Shown here: positions 8,584-16,244 of the stretch, piece after piece | Layout of the letters: the number at the start of each line of letters is the position of its first letter | Position numbering within the stretch: position 1 is the stretch's first letter | The notes under the pieces: model-generated | Told to the model about the DNA's origin: nothing | Database searches by the model: none | The model's input: the letters and a program-made list of their open reading frames with translations, nothing else | Origin: an uncultured bacterium | GTDB lineage: Bacteria > Bacteroidota > Ignavibacteria > Ignavibacteriales > Melioribacteraceae | Direction: 5' to 3' | Length of the DNA: 25,424 nt | Assembly (NCBI GenBank): GCA_937936675.1 | Contig: CALDDL010000339.1 | Location: 1 to 25,424, forward strand | Position numbers and translations under genes: made by a program

Positions 8584-9675
8584 ATGAAAATTCTTATAAT
8601 TCAAACGGCATTTCTCGGCGATGCAATTCTTACTCTTCCTTTAATTCAAAAGTTATACTCAAAGTATCCCGAAAGCAAAATTTCTGTTATTGCAATTCCG
8701 GCATCCAAGGAAATTTTTAATGTTTCGCAATACGTTCATAATACAATTGTGTATGACAAAAAAGGGAATGATAAATCATTAAAATCTTTTATCCGGATTC
8801 TACTCAAAATAAGGAAAGAAAAATTTGATAAAATATATTCGCCTCACCGTTCATTCAGAAGCTCATTAATAGTAGCATCAAGTGGTTGTAAAGAAACTTT
8901 TGGATTCAATACTTCTTCGATGGGCTTTGTATATAAATATTTGGTTGAGTATAAAAAAGATATACACGAAGTTGCTCGAAATCTATTCCTTGGAGGATTT
9001 GATATAAGCGGAAATAATTGGAAAATATTTCCTGATATAAAAATTTCTGAAGAAATAAGTAAAAAGATTGATGACAAAATTAAAAATAACTTTAAAAATG
9101 AGATTATCACAATTGCCATTGGTTCTGTATGGGCTACTAAAAAATATCCGATTGATTATTTTTCTGAAATCGCAAAATACTTTATATCGATAGGCTATGA
9201 AGTTGCATTAATTGGCGGTAAAGAAGACGCAAATGAATCAGAATCGCTTTGTAATTCATTAGGCGGTTCAATAGTCTCTTTCGTAGGGAAACTCTCTCTA
9301 ATCGAATCTATTGCGCTTATAGGGGCAAGTAAACTCTTAATCTGTAATGACAGTGCACCTACACATCTTGGTATGGCTACCTCTTCGTCTATTAGTCTAT
9401 CTCTTTTAACCGAACAGGCAATTCCAAAACATCTTGGTAGCGTTAAATCCACTCCTGTAGTAACTTTATATTGTTCGACAGTAAAAGAATTTGGATTCTA
9501 CCCTTATGCAGATAATAGCCTTATTCTTAGCTATGATAAATTGGATTGCAAACCATGTGGAATTCACGGAAGAACAAAGTGTCCCCTTGGTCATTTTAAT
9601 TGCGGGTATAAACTTACGCCTCAATTTGTAATAGATATGATTAATACTCATATACTAAATAAGAAATTGAATTGA
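8584..9675 (+). CDS. Glycosyltransferase family 9 (LPS heptosyltransferase-type)
   Basis: The 363-residue protein begins MKILIIQTAFLGDAILTLPL, the acceptor-side GT9 opening with its catalytic-type Asp in GD. The C-terminal half has ITIAIGSVWATKKYP and the donor-binding motif CNDSAPTHLGMA (residues 254-265). The C-terminal Cys-rich tail CKPCGIHGRTKCPLGHFNC is typical of the ADP-heptose:LPS heptosyltransferase II group. Unusually, 22 residues separate HLG at 261-263 from a second HLG at 283-285. Family members normally go straight from the motif into TPVV, which here starts at 290. The segment is described as its own repeat feature. The frame is intact, so the protein may still fold, but the extra loop sits beside the sugar-nucleotide site. 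The gene lies 3 nt after the lipid A acyltransferase. Confidence 0.87.
   Translation: MKILIIQTAFLGDAILTLPLIQKLYSKYPESKISVIAIPASKEIFNVSQYVHNTIVYDKKGNDKSLKSFIRILLKIRKEKFDKIYSPHRSFRSSLIVASSGCKETFGFNTSSMGFVYKYLVEYKKDIHEVARNLFLGGFDISGNNWKIFPDIKISEEISKKIDDKIKNNFKNEIITIAIGSVWATKKYPIDYFSEIAKYFISIGYEVALIGGKEDANESESLCNSLGGSIVSFVGKLSLIESIALIGASKLLICNDSAPTHLGMATSSSISLSLLTEQAIPKHLGSVKSTPVVTLYCSTVKEFGFYPYADNSLILSYDKLDCKPCGIHGRTKCPLGHFNCGYKLTPQFVIDMINTHILNKKLN
9363..9439 (+). repeat. 11-bp direct repeats flanking a 66-bp in-frame insert in the GT9 gene
   Basis: ACATCTTGGTA occurs at 9363-9373 and again at 9429-9439, exactly 66 nt (22 codons) apart. Both copies encode HLG in the same frame. Removing one repeat plus the intervening DNA would leave NDSAPTHLGSVKSTPVV, the spacing I expect for this family motif. 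The repeat match is seen directly; the insertion reading rests on remembered family motif spacing. Confidence 0.6.
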
Positions 9676-9709
9676 TTTATCCTTATATTTCGCTAAATAA
9701 TTTAAGAAT

Positions 9710-10546
9710 ATGAACTGGTTTAGTCTAAAAGATATTAAAGAATCGTCGATATTAGTAACACCAAATTTTCCATCGACAACTACAAAGCGATTCAAATTTA
9801 CGATTCTCGCACTTGCGGGCTATGGTGCAATCGCTATATTTTTAATTGGTTTGCTAACTATACTGCTCCTTGCAATCACTCCGCTCGGAAGTGCCCTCAC
9901 GTTTTTAGAAACCACAGAAATTAAACAGCAGAAAAAGGAAATTCAACAGCTTGAGAAACAAGTATTAATTCTTTCCGAACAAGTTGAATCGATCTCCTCG
10001 GTTAATAAGCGTTTGAAGATGGCTATGATGCTTGCGGGTACTGATAAGATAGATACCAATTCTGCACTTTATGATTCGTTGAAGCACTTCAAAAAACCGG
10101 GAATGAAAATATCGAATAATATCTATTCTGTATTTATTGATTTTATAAATAAATTATCGGTAAATGATGATACATTGAAAATATTATATTTTTTAAAACC
10201 AATTAATGGAGTAGTTACGCAAAAATTTAGTCCGGCAAATAATCATCTTGGAATTGATTACGGAGCAAAAATCGGTACTCCTGTTTATGCTTCTTTATCC
10301 GGAATCGTAATTCATTCAGGTTATTCAATAGAATATGGATATTCATTAATTATTCAAAGCAATAATTATCTTACAATGTATAAGCATTGTAGTGAATTAA
10401 TAAAAAAAGAAAGGGATTTTGTTAGACAGGGTGAGTTGATTGCGTTGAGCGGTAATTCCGGCAGAAATACTTCCGGTCCTCACCTCCATTTCGAAGTCTG
10501 GGAAAATGGAAATGTAATTAATCCCGATCTGCTTCTTACAAAATAG
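9710..10546 (+). CDS. Membrane-anchored M23 (LytM-type) peptidoglycan endopeptidase
   Basis: The protein has 278 residues. A cytoplasmic N-terminus of ~28 residues is followed by one membrane helix (about 30-56, FTILALAGYGAIAIFLIGLL). Next comes a coiled coil at about 67-105 (EIKQQKKEIQQLEKQVLILS) and a C-terminal M23 domain from about 165. The zinc and catalytic residues are all present: H179 and D183 in HLGID, H226 in YKHC, and H258/H260 in HLHFEVWENG. It should therefore be an active D,D- or L,D-endopeptidase in the periplasm, not a degenerate activator. The bactofilin gene follows after 8 nt, a pairing known in several bacteria where the two shape the cell wall. It starts at ATG 9710, 34 nt after the GT9 stop, with no strong ribosome binding site. 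Confidence 0.9.
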   Translation: MNWFSLKDIKESSILVTPNFPSTTTKRFKFTILALAGYGAIAIFLIGLLTILLLAITPLGSALTFLETTEIKQQKKEIQQLEKQVLILSEQVESISSVNKRLKMAMMLAGTDKIDTNSALYDSLKHFKKPGMKISNNIYSVFIDFINKLSVNDDTLKILYFLKPINGVVTQKFSPANNHLGIDYGAKIGTPVYASLSGIVIHSGYSIEYGYSLIIQSNNYLTMYKHCSELIKKERDFVRQGELIALSGNSGRNTSGPHLHFEVWENGNVINPDLLLTK

Positions 10547-10554
10547 GGGAATGT

Positions 10555-10908
10555 ATGATAAGTAAAAAAGAATCTTCTTCAGCCGATGAAGTGAGTATAT
10601 TGAGCAATGGCGTTACCATTGACGGTAATATTACTAGTAAAAATAATATTAGAATCGATGGTATAATTAATGGCAACGTCAATGTTAATGGTAATCTTAC
10701 TCTTGGTGATAGTTCTTATATTAAGGGTGACGTTAACGCCCGAATTATAACTTTAAGCGGTAAAATTGAAGGTACCGTTAATTCTATTGAAAAAATTAAA
10801 TTGGAATCTCGTTCGGAATTAATCGGCGATTTAATTACAAAAGTATTAATAGTCGAGGAAGGCGCGAAATTCAATGGCAGCAGCTCAATGAGTAATCAGA
10901 AAGAATAA
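10555..10908 (+). CDS. Bactofilin (polymer-forming cytoskeletal protein)
   Basis: The protein has 117 residues with a short charged N-terminal tail. The bactofilin core follows as repeated short beta strands with Gly/Asn turns: VTIDGNITSKNNIRIDGIIN, GNVNVNGNLTLGDSSYIKGD and IITLSGKIEGTVNSIEKIKL, about seven to eight rungs. Bactofilins polymerise without nucleotide into membrane-associated filaments and commonly recruit cell-wall enzymes. The M23 peptidase directly upstream is the obvious partner, consistent with that gene's cytoplasmic tail and coiled coil. AGGGGAATGT around the start gives a weak ribosome binding site. The next gene is atpZ after 5 nt, so bactofilin sits at the junction between the envelope and ATP synthase blocks. 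Confidence 0.92.
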   Translation: MISKKESSSADEVSILSNGVTIDGNITSKNNIRIDGIINGNVNVNGNLTLGDSSYIKGDVNARIITLSGKIEGTVNSIEKIKLESRSELIGDLITKVLIVEEGAKFNGSSSMSNQKE

Positions 10909-10913
10909 TATTT

Positions 10914-11159
10914 GTGATAAAGAAAAAATTTAAAAGTGTTGCAGAAAGTATGCAGCAAGTAGGACCTTATCTAGGTCTGGGAACTCAACTAGCTGCTACC
11001 ATTGTTGTCATGTTTTTCCTTGGAAGATGGTTAGACGAAAAGTTTAATACATTTCCAATTTTGATTTTAATTTTCACATTTGGCGGTGCCGCTGCCGGAT
11101 TATATAATTTTATTAAAACTGTTCTTGAATTAAACGAAAAAAGAAAAAAAGGAAAATGA
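10914..11159 (+). CDS. atpZ: AtpZ, small F-type ATPase accessory membrane protein
   Basis: The protein has 81 residues starting at GTG 10914. Two membrane helices (about 23-40 and 49-66) are joined by the conserved loop LGRWLDEKFNTFP. QVGPYLGLGTQLAATIVVM and GGAAAGLYNFIKTV match the AtpZ/AtpI family found at the head of F-ATPase operons. Proposed family roles are help with c-ring assembly or a magnesium/calcium channel; the exact role here is inferred from position. The stop is followed after one base by the start of another small membrane protein. Confidence 0.85.
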   Translation: MIKKKFKSVAESMQQVGPYLGLGTQLAATIVVMFFLGRWLDEKFNTFPILILIFTFGGAAAGLYNFIKTVLELNEKRKKGK

Positions 11160-11160
11160 T

Positions 11161-11469
11161 TTGTACGAATTTGGAGAAAATGTTGTATTATGGTCTGTTT
11201 TTATTGCAATATGTTTGAATTTGCTCAATTTCGGAATATTTTTAATGTTTTCCCGTGGATTAAAAGATAAATCGAATAAATCTTTTATTACTTCTGCTCT
11301 TGGTGGTATTGGTGTTAGGATGTTATTTATCCTACTATCTTTCTTTATTGTACTAAAATTCTTGAAAATTGACAAATATTCGTTTATTTTTACATTCTTT
11401 GTAATTTATATTTTCTTTTTAGTTATTGAAATAGTGTTATTACGGAACATAGGGAAAAAACCAAAATAA
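11161..11469 (+). CDS. AtpI-like small membrane protein upstream of atpB
   Basis: The 102-residue protein starts at TTG 11161; the next in-frame Met is far inside, so TTG is the best available start. It has three to four membrane helices: VVLWSVFIAICLNLLNFGIF, then a helix around GGIGVRMLFILLSFFIVLKF, then FIFTFFVIYIFFLVIEIVLL. An Arg in the second helix (GVRM) and the position between atpZ and atpB suit the ATP synthase subunit I (AtpI) family, but sequence identity is too low to be sure by eye. The stop and the GTG start of atpB are adjacent with no spacer, indicating tight coupling. Alternative: a lineage-specific membrane protein unrelated to AtpI. Confidence 0.65.
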   Translation: MYEFGENVVLWSVFIAICLNLLNFGIFLMFSRGLKDKSNKSFITSALGGIGVRMLFILLSFFIVLKFLKIDKYSFIFTFFVIYIFFLVIEIVLLRNIGKKPK

Positions 11470-12318
11470 GTGACAACTTTAGATACTTTACATACTGCTG
11501 CCGATAGCTTAAAAACTGCTGTTGCATCAAAGACTCAGGATACCGGATGGATAATGCATCACATTCTCGATTCGAGAGAATTAGATTTTCCTCCTTTCGG
11601 TGTAATTCATTTACCTGAAATTCATTTATTTGGAATTGACCTTTCGATTACTAAACATCTTGTTTTTATTTGGTTAGCTGTTATACTTATGAGTTTTATT
11701 TTAATCAGAGCAGCCAAGTCATACAAAAAATCACGAATACCTCGCGGATTTAATAACGTGCTTGAAGTACTTATAGTTTTTGTTAGAGATGAAATTGCAG
11801 CACCAACAATCGGTAAAGGATTTGAACGATTTTTACCTTATCTTCTAACGGTATTCTTTTTTATTCTTACAGCTAATTTTATTGGCTTAGTGCCTTATTC
11901 TTCCACTTCTACAAGTAATATATCAGTTACAGCATCGCTCGCACTAATTTCTTTTGCGGTTATTCAGATTGGTGGAATGATGAAGAATGGAATTTTCGGA
12001 TATTTTAGAGGACTAATTCCTCATGGAATCCCGGCTTGGCTTCTTCCAATAATGATTATTGTAGAGTTATTAGGACTTTTTACAAAGCCATTTGCATTAG
12101 CTGTTCGTCTCTTTGCAAACATGACCGCCGGTCATATTGTCATAATGGCTTTATTGGGATTAATTTTTATACTTAGGACTTATTTTGTAGTGCCTGTTTC
12201 GATATCATTTGCACTGTTTATATATTTATTAGAAATTTTGGTGGCATTAATACAAGCATATATTTTTACAATGCTCTCATCTTTATTTATTGGGATGGCA
12301 GTACATCAGGAACATTAG
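11470..12318 (+). CDS. atpB: F0F1 ATP synthase subunit a
   Basis: The protein has 282 residues from GTG 11470. A hydrophilic N-terminus of ~60 residues is followed by five or six membrane helices. The proton half-channel signature FALAVRLFANMTAGHIVIMA contains the essential Arg at residue 213, with Asn217 and the AGH following. The C-terminal helix LVALIQAYIFTMLSSLFIGMA is also typical. The subunit forms the stator channel against the c-ring. The His-rich N-terminal region (HHILDSRELDFPPFGVIHLP) resembles the periplasmic extension seen in Bacteroidota/Chlorobiota subunit a, where a fixed D-P-P-F-like motif is common. The start directly abuts the previous stop. Confidence 0.96.
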   Translation: MTTLDTLHTAADSLKTAVASKTQDTGWIMHHILDSRELDFPPFGVIHLPEIHLFGIDLSITKHLVFIWLAVILMSFILIRAAKSYKKSRIPRGFNNVLEVLIVFVRDEIAAPTIGKGFERFLPYLLTVFFFILTANFIGLVPYSSTSTSNISVTASLALISFAVIQIGGMMKNGIFGYFRGLIPHGIPAWLLPIMIIVELLGLFTKPFALAVRLFANMTAGHIVIMALLGLIFILRTYFVVPVSISFALFIYLLEILVALIQAYIFTMLSSLFIGMAVHQEH

Positions 12319-12344
12319 AATAAAACAAAAACAAATCGGTTATA

Positions 12345-12352
12345 AAAGGAGG
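12345..12352 (+). promoter_or_regulatory. Very strong ribosome binding site of atpE
   Basis: AAAGGAGG at 12345-12352 lies six bases before ATG 12359 and is one of the two best Shine-Dalgarno matches in the operon (the other is before rpsP). This fits the need for many c subunits per complex compared with its neighbours, which have weak sites or non-ATG starts. Confidence 0.7.
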
Positions 12353-12358
12353 AATTAA

Positions 12359-12577
12359 ATGGAATACGCATATTTAGCAGCAGGATTTGGCGCAGCTTTG
12401 ACAGTTATTGGCGGTGCTTTTGGTATCGGTAAATTAGCTAGCTCGGCTATGGAAGCAAGTGGCCGTCAACCTGAATCAGCCGGTGACATCAGAACATCAA
12501 TGATTATTGCTGCAGCTCTTATTGAAGGTATTTCTTTATTTGCGTTAGTTATTTGTATTCTTTTAGCTCTTAAATAA
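12359..12577 (+). CDS. atpE: F0F1 ATP synthase subunit c
   Basis: The protein has 72 residues forming a two-helix hairpin. Helix 1 is Gly/Ala-rich (GAALTVIGGAFGIGKLASSA), the polar loop is GRQPESAGD, and helix 2 carries the ion-binding Glu56 in AALIEGISLFALVI. Residue 23 is Ile where sodium-type rings have Gln, and Glu56 is followed by Gly rather than Ser/Thr, so the ring is predicted to be proton-coupled (inference from known sodium motifs). The spacer to atpB is 40 nt and holds the strong ribosome binding site. Confidence 0.96.
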   Translation: MEYAYLAAGFGAALTVIGGAFGIGKLASSAMEASGRQPESAGDIRTSMIIAAALIEGISLFALVICILLALK

Positions 12578-12611
12578 GAGTTACAGAATTTAATCCAATT
12601 TAGGGAAGAAA

Positions 12612-13160
12612 ATGTTATTATCTAAGTTAATTGCAATTATTGCACTTTCAGGCTCCGAGGCAGGCGGCGGAAGTCCGCTCGATGTCAATCCTGGTCTTAT
12701 TCTCTGGACTATCGTTACATTTATTTTACTGATGGTTATTTTGAAAAAAGCTGCTTGGAAACCGATACTTAATTCACTTTCCGAAAGAGAACTCTTTATC
12801 AAAGAATCTCTTGAGAAAGCCGAGAAGGCTAGAATAGATGCTGAAAAATTAATTCAAGACAACAAGTCCGCTATGGTTAAAGCCGAGAAGGAAGCTCAAC
12901 ATATTATTGAACAAACTCGTGAGTATTCTGAAAAGCTTAAATCTCAAATGCTAGATGAAAGCAAAGCTCAATCCGCTAAAATGATCGAAGATGCTAAGTC
13001 GGAAATCGAAAGAAAGAATCAAGAAGCTTTTGTTAAGCTTAAAAATCAAGTTGCCGAAATTGCCGTGGATGCTGCTGAAAAAATTATACGCTCAAACTTA
13101 GATAAAGAAAAACAAGTTGGTATTATTAATAAGTATTTAGATGAACTTCAGAAAAATTAA
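12612..13160 (+). CDS. atpF: F0F1 ATP synthase subunit b
   Basis: The protein has 182 residues with a membrane helix at about 26-45 (VNPGLILWTIVTFILLMVIL) followed by AAWKPILNSLSERE. A long charged coiled coil then runs to the C-terminus (EKAEKARIDAEKLIQDNKSA and onward). It is the peripheral stalk that connects subunit a to delta and alpha. The first ~20 residues are unusual: a short hydrophobic stretch LLSKLIAIIALSG before Gly-rich EAGGGSPLD may be a cleaved signal peptide or an extra N-terminal segment. AGGGAAG lies just before ATG 12612. Only one b gene is seen, so the stalk is probably a homodimer. Confidence 0.93.
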   Translation: MLLSKLIAIIALSGSEAGGGSPLDVNPGLILWTIVTFILLMVILKKAAWKPILNSLSERELFIKESLEKAEKARIDAEKLIQDNKSAMVKAEKEAQHIIEQTREYSEKLKSQMLDESKAQSAKMIEDAKSEIERKNQEAFVKLKNQVAEIAVDAAEKIIRSNLDKEKQVGIINKYLDELQKN

Positions 13161-13162
13161 TT

Positions 13163-13717
13163 ATGGGAAATTTTAGAGTCGCTTCAAGATATGCTAAATC
13201 ACTATTTCGTCTTTCAGAAGATAAGAATATTTTTAATTCTGTCTCAGAAAGTGCGGACTTGGTGTTTAATACCCTAAAAAATTCTAAAGAACTTAGAGCT
13301 GTTCTTAAAAATCCTATCGTTAAGCAGGATATTAAGAAAGAGCTACTTAAGGAAATTTTCTCCGGTAAAGTTAGTTCTGAAGTGGATACCTTTTTTAATT
13401 TAATAGTTGAACATAATCGTGAAGATATTCTTTTCGAAATTATCTCTCGTTTTATAGAACTAAAAAATGAAAAGTTAGGTATTGTAAATGCAGTTGTAAA
13501 ATCGGCAGTTGATTTGAATGATGAAGCAAAAACAAGAATTCAAAAAGAACTTGAAGATTTTACAAAGAAAAAAGTGAATATCACTTATAAAGTAGATAGC
13601 AGTTTAATTGGCGGTTTTATTGTTTTGATTAATGATCAAGTGATTGATTCGAGTATCAAAAATCAATTAAAACTTCTAAAGAAAAAATTAATGTCAGAAA
13701 CTATTCTAAACAATTAG
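13163..13717 (+). CDS. atpH: F0F1 ATP synthase subunit delta
   Basis: The protein has 184 residues, the usual length. The N-terminal helical domain starts RVASRYAKSLFRLSEDKN, with the conserved FFNLIVEHNREDIL in the linker. The C-terminal domain has VNITYKVDSSLIGGFIVLIN and VIDSSIKNQLKLLKKKL. It caps the top of the alpha3beta3 hexamer and joins it to the b stalk. It starts 2 nt after atpF, which points to translational coupling. Confidence 0.93.
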   Translation: MGNFRVASRYAKSLFRLSEDKNIFNSVSESADLVFNTLKNSKELRAVLKNPIVKQDIKKELLKEIFSGKVSSEVDTFFNLIVEHNREDILFEIISRFIELKNEKLGIVNAVVKSAVDLNDEAKTRIQKELEDFTKKKVNITYKVDSSLIGGFIVLINDQVIDSSIKNQLKLLKKKLMSETILNN

Positions 13718-13739
13718 ACGAAAAATTAGGAAGAAGAAA

Positions 13740-15287
13740 ATGGCTGAAGTAAGACCCGACGAGGTGTCTCGAATATTAAAGAAGCAATTAGCAGGATTTG
13801 AAAGCGAATCTGAAATTTATGATGTAGGCACTGTTTTACAGGTCGGTGATGGAATTGCCAGAGTTTATGGATTATCGCAAGTTATGGCAAGTGAGCTTGT
13901 TGAGTTCCCGCATGGTATTATGGGAATGGTTCTAAATCTCGAAGAAGATAGCGTTGGCTGTGTACTCTTTGGAGATGGTAATTTAATTAAGGAAGGCGAT
14001 GAAGTAAGAAGAACCAAGCGTGTAGCGTCTTTCCCTGTTGGCGAAAAATTATTAGGAAGAGTGGTGGATCCATTAGGTGAACCTCTTGATGGTAAAGGAC
14101 CTGTCCAATCAGAATTTTTCTCGCCGATTGAAAGAAAAGCTCTTGGTGTAATTCAACGTCAACCGGTTAAAGAAGCTCTTCAAACAGGTATAGTTGCCGT
14201 AGATGCAATGATTCCAATTGGTCGCGGTCAAAGGGAATTAATTATCGGAGACAGACAAACGGGTAAAACTGCCGTTGCTATCGATGCAATTATTAATCAA
14301 AAGCATACACATACCGAAGAAGCCAAAAGATTAGGAATTAATCCGGTATATTGTATATATGTGGCGATTGGTCAGAAAGCTTCAACGGTTGCACAGGTAG
14401 TGGGAAAACTTCAAGAACTTGGAGCAATGGAATATACAACCGTAATTTCAGCGGCTGCATCGACTCCGGCACCTCTGCAATTTATTGCCCCTTATGCCGG
14501 TTCTACGATGGGCGAATATTTTAGAGATTCGGGAAGGCATGCTCTAGTTGTTTATGATGATCTTTCAAAACAAGCAGTAGCTTATAGAGAATTATCTTTA
14601 TTACTTAGAAGACCTCCGGGACGTGAAGCATATCCGGGAGACGTATTTTATCTCCATTCCAGATTATTAGAGAGAGCTTCTAAGCTTAGCGACGATCTTG
14701 GCGGTGGAAGTCTTACAGCACTCCCTATTATCGAAACCCAACAGGGAGACGTTTCTGCTTATATCCCAACAAACGTTATCTCTATTACTGACGGTCAAAT
14801 TTATCTCGAACCGAATTTATTCAACTCGGGAGTAAGACCTGCTATTAACGTTGGTATTTCGGTTTCTCGTGTGGGTGGTAATGCACAGATTAAAGCTATG
14901 AGAAAAGTAGCAGGAACTCTTAAATTGGATTTAGCTCAATATAGAGAATTAGAAGCGTTCTCAAAATTTGGCTCAGATCTCGATAAAGCAACTACCAGAA
15001 CACTTGCTAAAGGTGCTCGTCTTGTCGAATTATTAAAGCAAGCTCAATATGCTCCGATTCCAATTGAAAAACAGGTTGTGAGCGTTTATCTCGGTACAAA
15101 TAATTATTTTGAGAATGTACCAATTGCAAGTCTGAAAAAATTTGAAAAAGAATTCCTCGAGTATGCCGAATTAAGATATCCTCAAATTTTTGAATCTATT
15201 CGTACAGAAAAAGTATTAACTGATCCAACACTAGAAAATATTAAAAAAGCATTTTCGGAATTTTCCGAAAAATTTAATGCAGCATAA
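13740..15287 (+). CDS. atpA: F1 ATP synthase subunit alpha
   Basis: The protein has 515 residues, full length. Walker A is G170-DRQTGKT-177, the DELSEED-side and non-catalytic nucleotide fold are intact (HALVVYDDLSKQAVAYRELS), and the arginine finger is R377 in SVSRVGGNAQ. Other family marks are the N-terminal VSRILKKQLAGFE and GRVVDPLGEPLDGKG. It carries the non-catalytic nucleotide sites and supplies the arginine finger to beta. AGGAAG about eight nt upstream serves as ribosome binding site. No beta gene follows after gamma. Confidence 0.97.
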   Translation: MAEVRPDEVSRILKKQLAGFESESEIYDVGTVLQVGDGIARVYGLSQVMASELVEFPHGIMGMVLNLEEDSVGCVLFGDGNLIKEGDEVRRTKRVASFPVGEKLLGRVVDPLGEPLDGKGPVQSEFFSPIERKALGVIQRQPVKEALQTGIVAVDAMIPIGRGQRELIIGDRQTGKTAVAIDAIINQKHTHTEEAKRLGINPVYCIYVAIGQKASTVAQVVGKLQELGAMEYTTVISAAASTPAPLQFIAPYAGSTMGEYFRDSGRHALVVYDDLSKQAVAYRELSLLLRRPPGREAYPGDVFYLHSRLLERASKLSDDLGGGSLTALPIIETQQGDVSAYIPTNVISITDGQIYLEPNLFNSGVRPAINVGISVSRVGGNAQIKAMRKVAGTLKLDLAQYRELEAFSKFGSDLDKATTRTLAKGARLVELLKQAQYAPIPIEKQVVSVYLGTNNYFENVPIASLKKFEKEFLEYAELRYPQIFESIRTEKVLTDPTLENIKKAFSEFSEKFNAA

Positions 15288-15306
15288 AAGGTAAACTTTA
15301 TTTTAT

Positions 15307-16191
15307 ATGGCAACATTACGGGACATAAAAGGTAGAATAAGCGGAATTAAAAGTACGCAGCAGATTACTAAAGCTATGAAAATGGTGGCTGCTGCACGCT
15401 TAAGAAGAGCACAAGAAAATGCTCTTAATGCGCGTCCTTATTCTAAAAAGATTACCGAGCTACTTAATAATCTATTAAGTATAGAAAAAAATATTGAAAA
15501 TGATCTAATTAAAGAAAGAGAATTTAAGAATATCGCTGTTATTGTAGTTACTTCGGATCGTGGTCTTTGCGGTGGCTTTAATATGAATATTATTAGAACT
15601 GTCGAAGACCTATTAAAAGGAGAATATTCCGATTATGTATCCGGAGATAATTTAGAGCTTTATTGCATTGGTAAAAAAGGTGCAGATTATTTCTCAAAAC
15701 GTTTTAATAAAGTACCCGGAAACTATTCGGGCATTTTCTCTCATCTCAAATTTGATTTCGCTGCTAAATTAATTGCTGATTTAAAATTCAAATTCCTTAA
15801 TCACGAGATTGATAAGATTGTTGTAGTTTATAACGAATTTAAATCGGTAGTTACACAAAATGTTCGTATTGAGCAGCTCTTACCTATAAAACCTGAAATT
15901 ACAACCGAAGACAATAAGTTAGATAACGTTGAATATATTTACGAACCGGATAAGTCAGCAATTATTAATTCTTTATTGCCGAAATATTTGAATACACAAA
16001 TGTGGAAAATATTACTTGAATCTTATACGGCAGAATTAGGTGCCAGAATGACTGCAATGGATATGGCTACCGAAAATGCTAAAGAATTAATTAGGTCGCT
16101 TCAATTGACTTACAACAAAATTAGACAGGCATCAATTACAACGGAAATTATTGAGATCGTTTCGGGTGCTAATTCATTAAAAGAAAGTTAG
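15307..16191 (+). CDS. atpG: F1 ATP synthase subunit gamma
   Basis: The protein has 294 residues. The N-terminal helix ATLRDIKGRISGIKSTQQIT followed by KAMKMVAAARLRRAQ, the central VVTSDRGLCGGFN, and the C-terminal helix ARMTAMDMATENAKELIRSL ending TEIIEIVSGANSL are all diagnostic. It is the central rotor shaft. It is the last ATP synthase gene here: the following gene is ffh, not atpD, so beta and epsilon must be encoded elsewhere. This split is known in Chlorobi and related groups. Confidence 0.96.
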   Translation: MATLRDIKGRISGIKSTQQITKAMKMVAAARLRRAQENALNARPYSKKITELLNNLLSIEKNIENDLIKEREFKNIAVIVVTSDRGLCGGFNMNIIRTVEDLLKGEYSDYVSGDNLELYCIGKKGADYFSKRFNKVPGNYSGIFSHLKFDFAAKLIADLKFKFLNHEIDKIVVVYNEFKSVVTQNVRIEQLLPIKPEITTEDNKLDNVEYIYEPDKSAIINSLLPKYLNTQMWKILLESYTAELGARMTAMDMATENAKELIRSLQLTYNKIRQASITTEIIEIVSGANSLKES

Positions 16192-16197
16192 GATTTG

Positions 16198-16218
16198 AAT
16201 TTGAAATATTTTCAAATT
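16198..16218 (+). terminator. Weak AT-rich hairpin between atpG and ffh
   Basis: A perfect 9-bp inverted repeat pairs AATTTGAAA (16198-16206) with TTTCAAATT (16210-16218) around a 3-nt loop, followed by TTGTTATC. It has only one G-C pair, so it is a poor terminator. It could attenuate transcription between the ATP synthase and translation blocks, or be a chance palindrome in AT-rich DNA. Confidence 0.3.
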
Positions 16219-16244
16219 TTGTTATCTTAAGGTTTGCGTGATTT

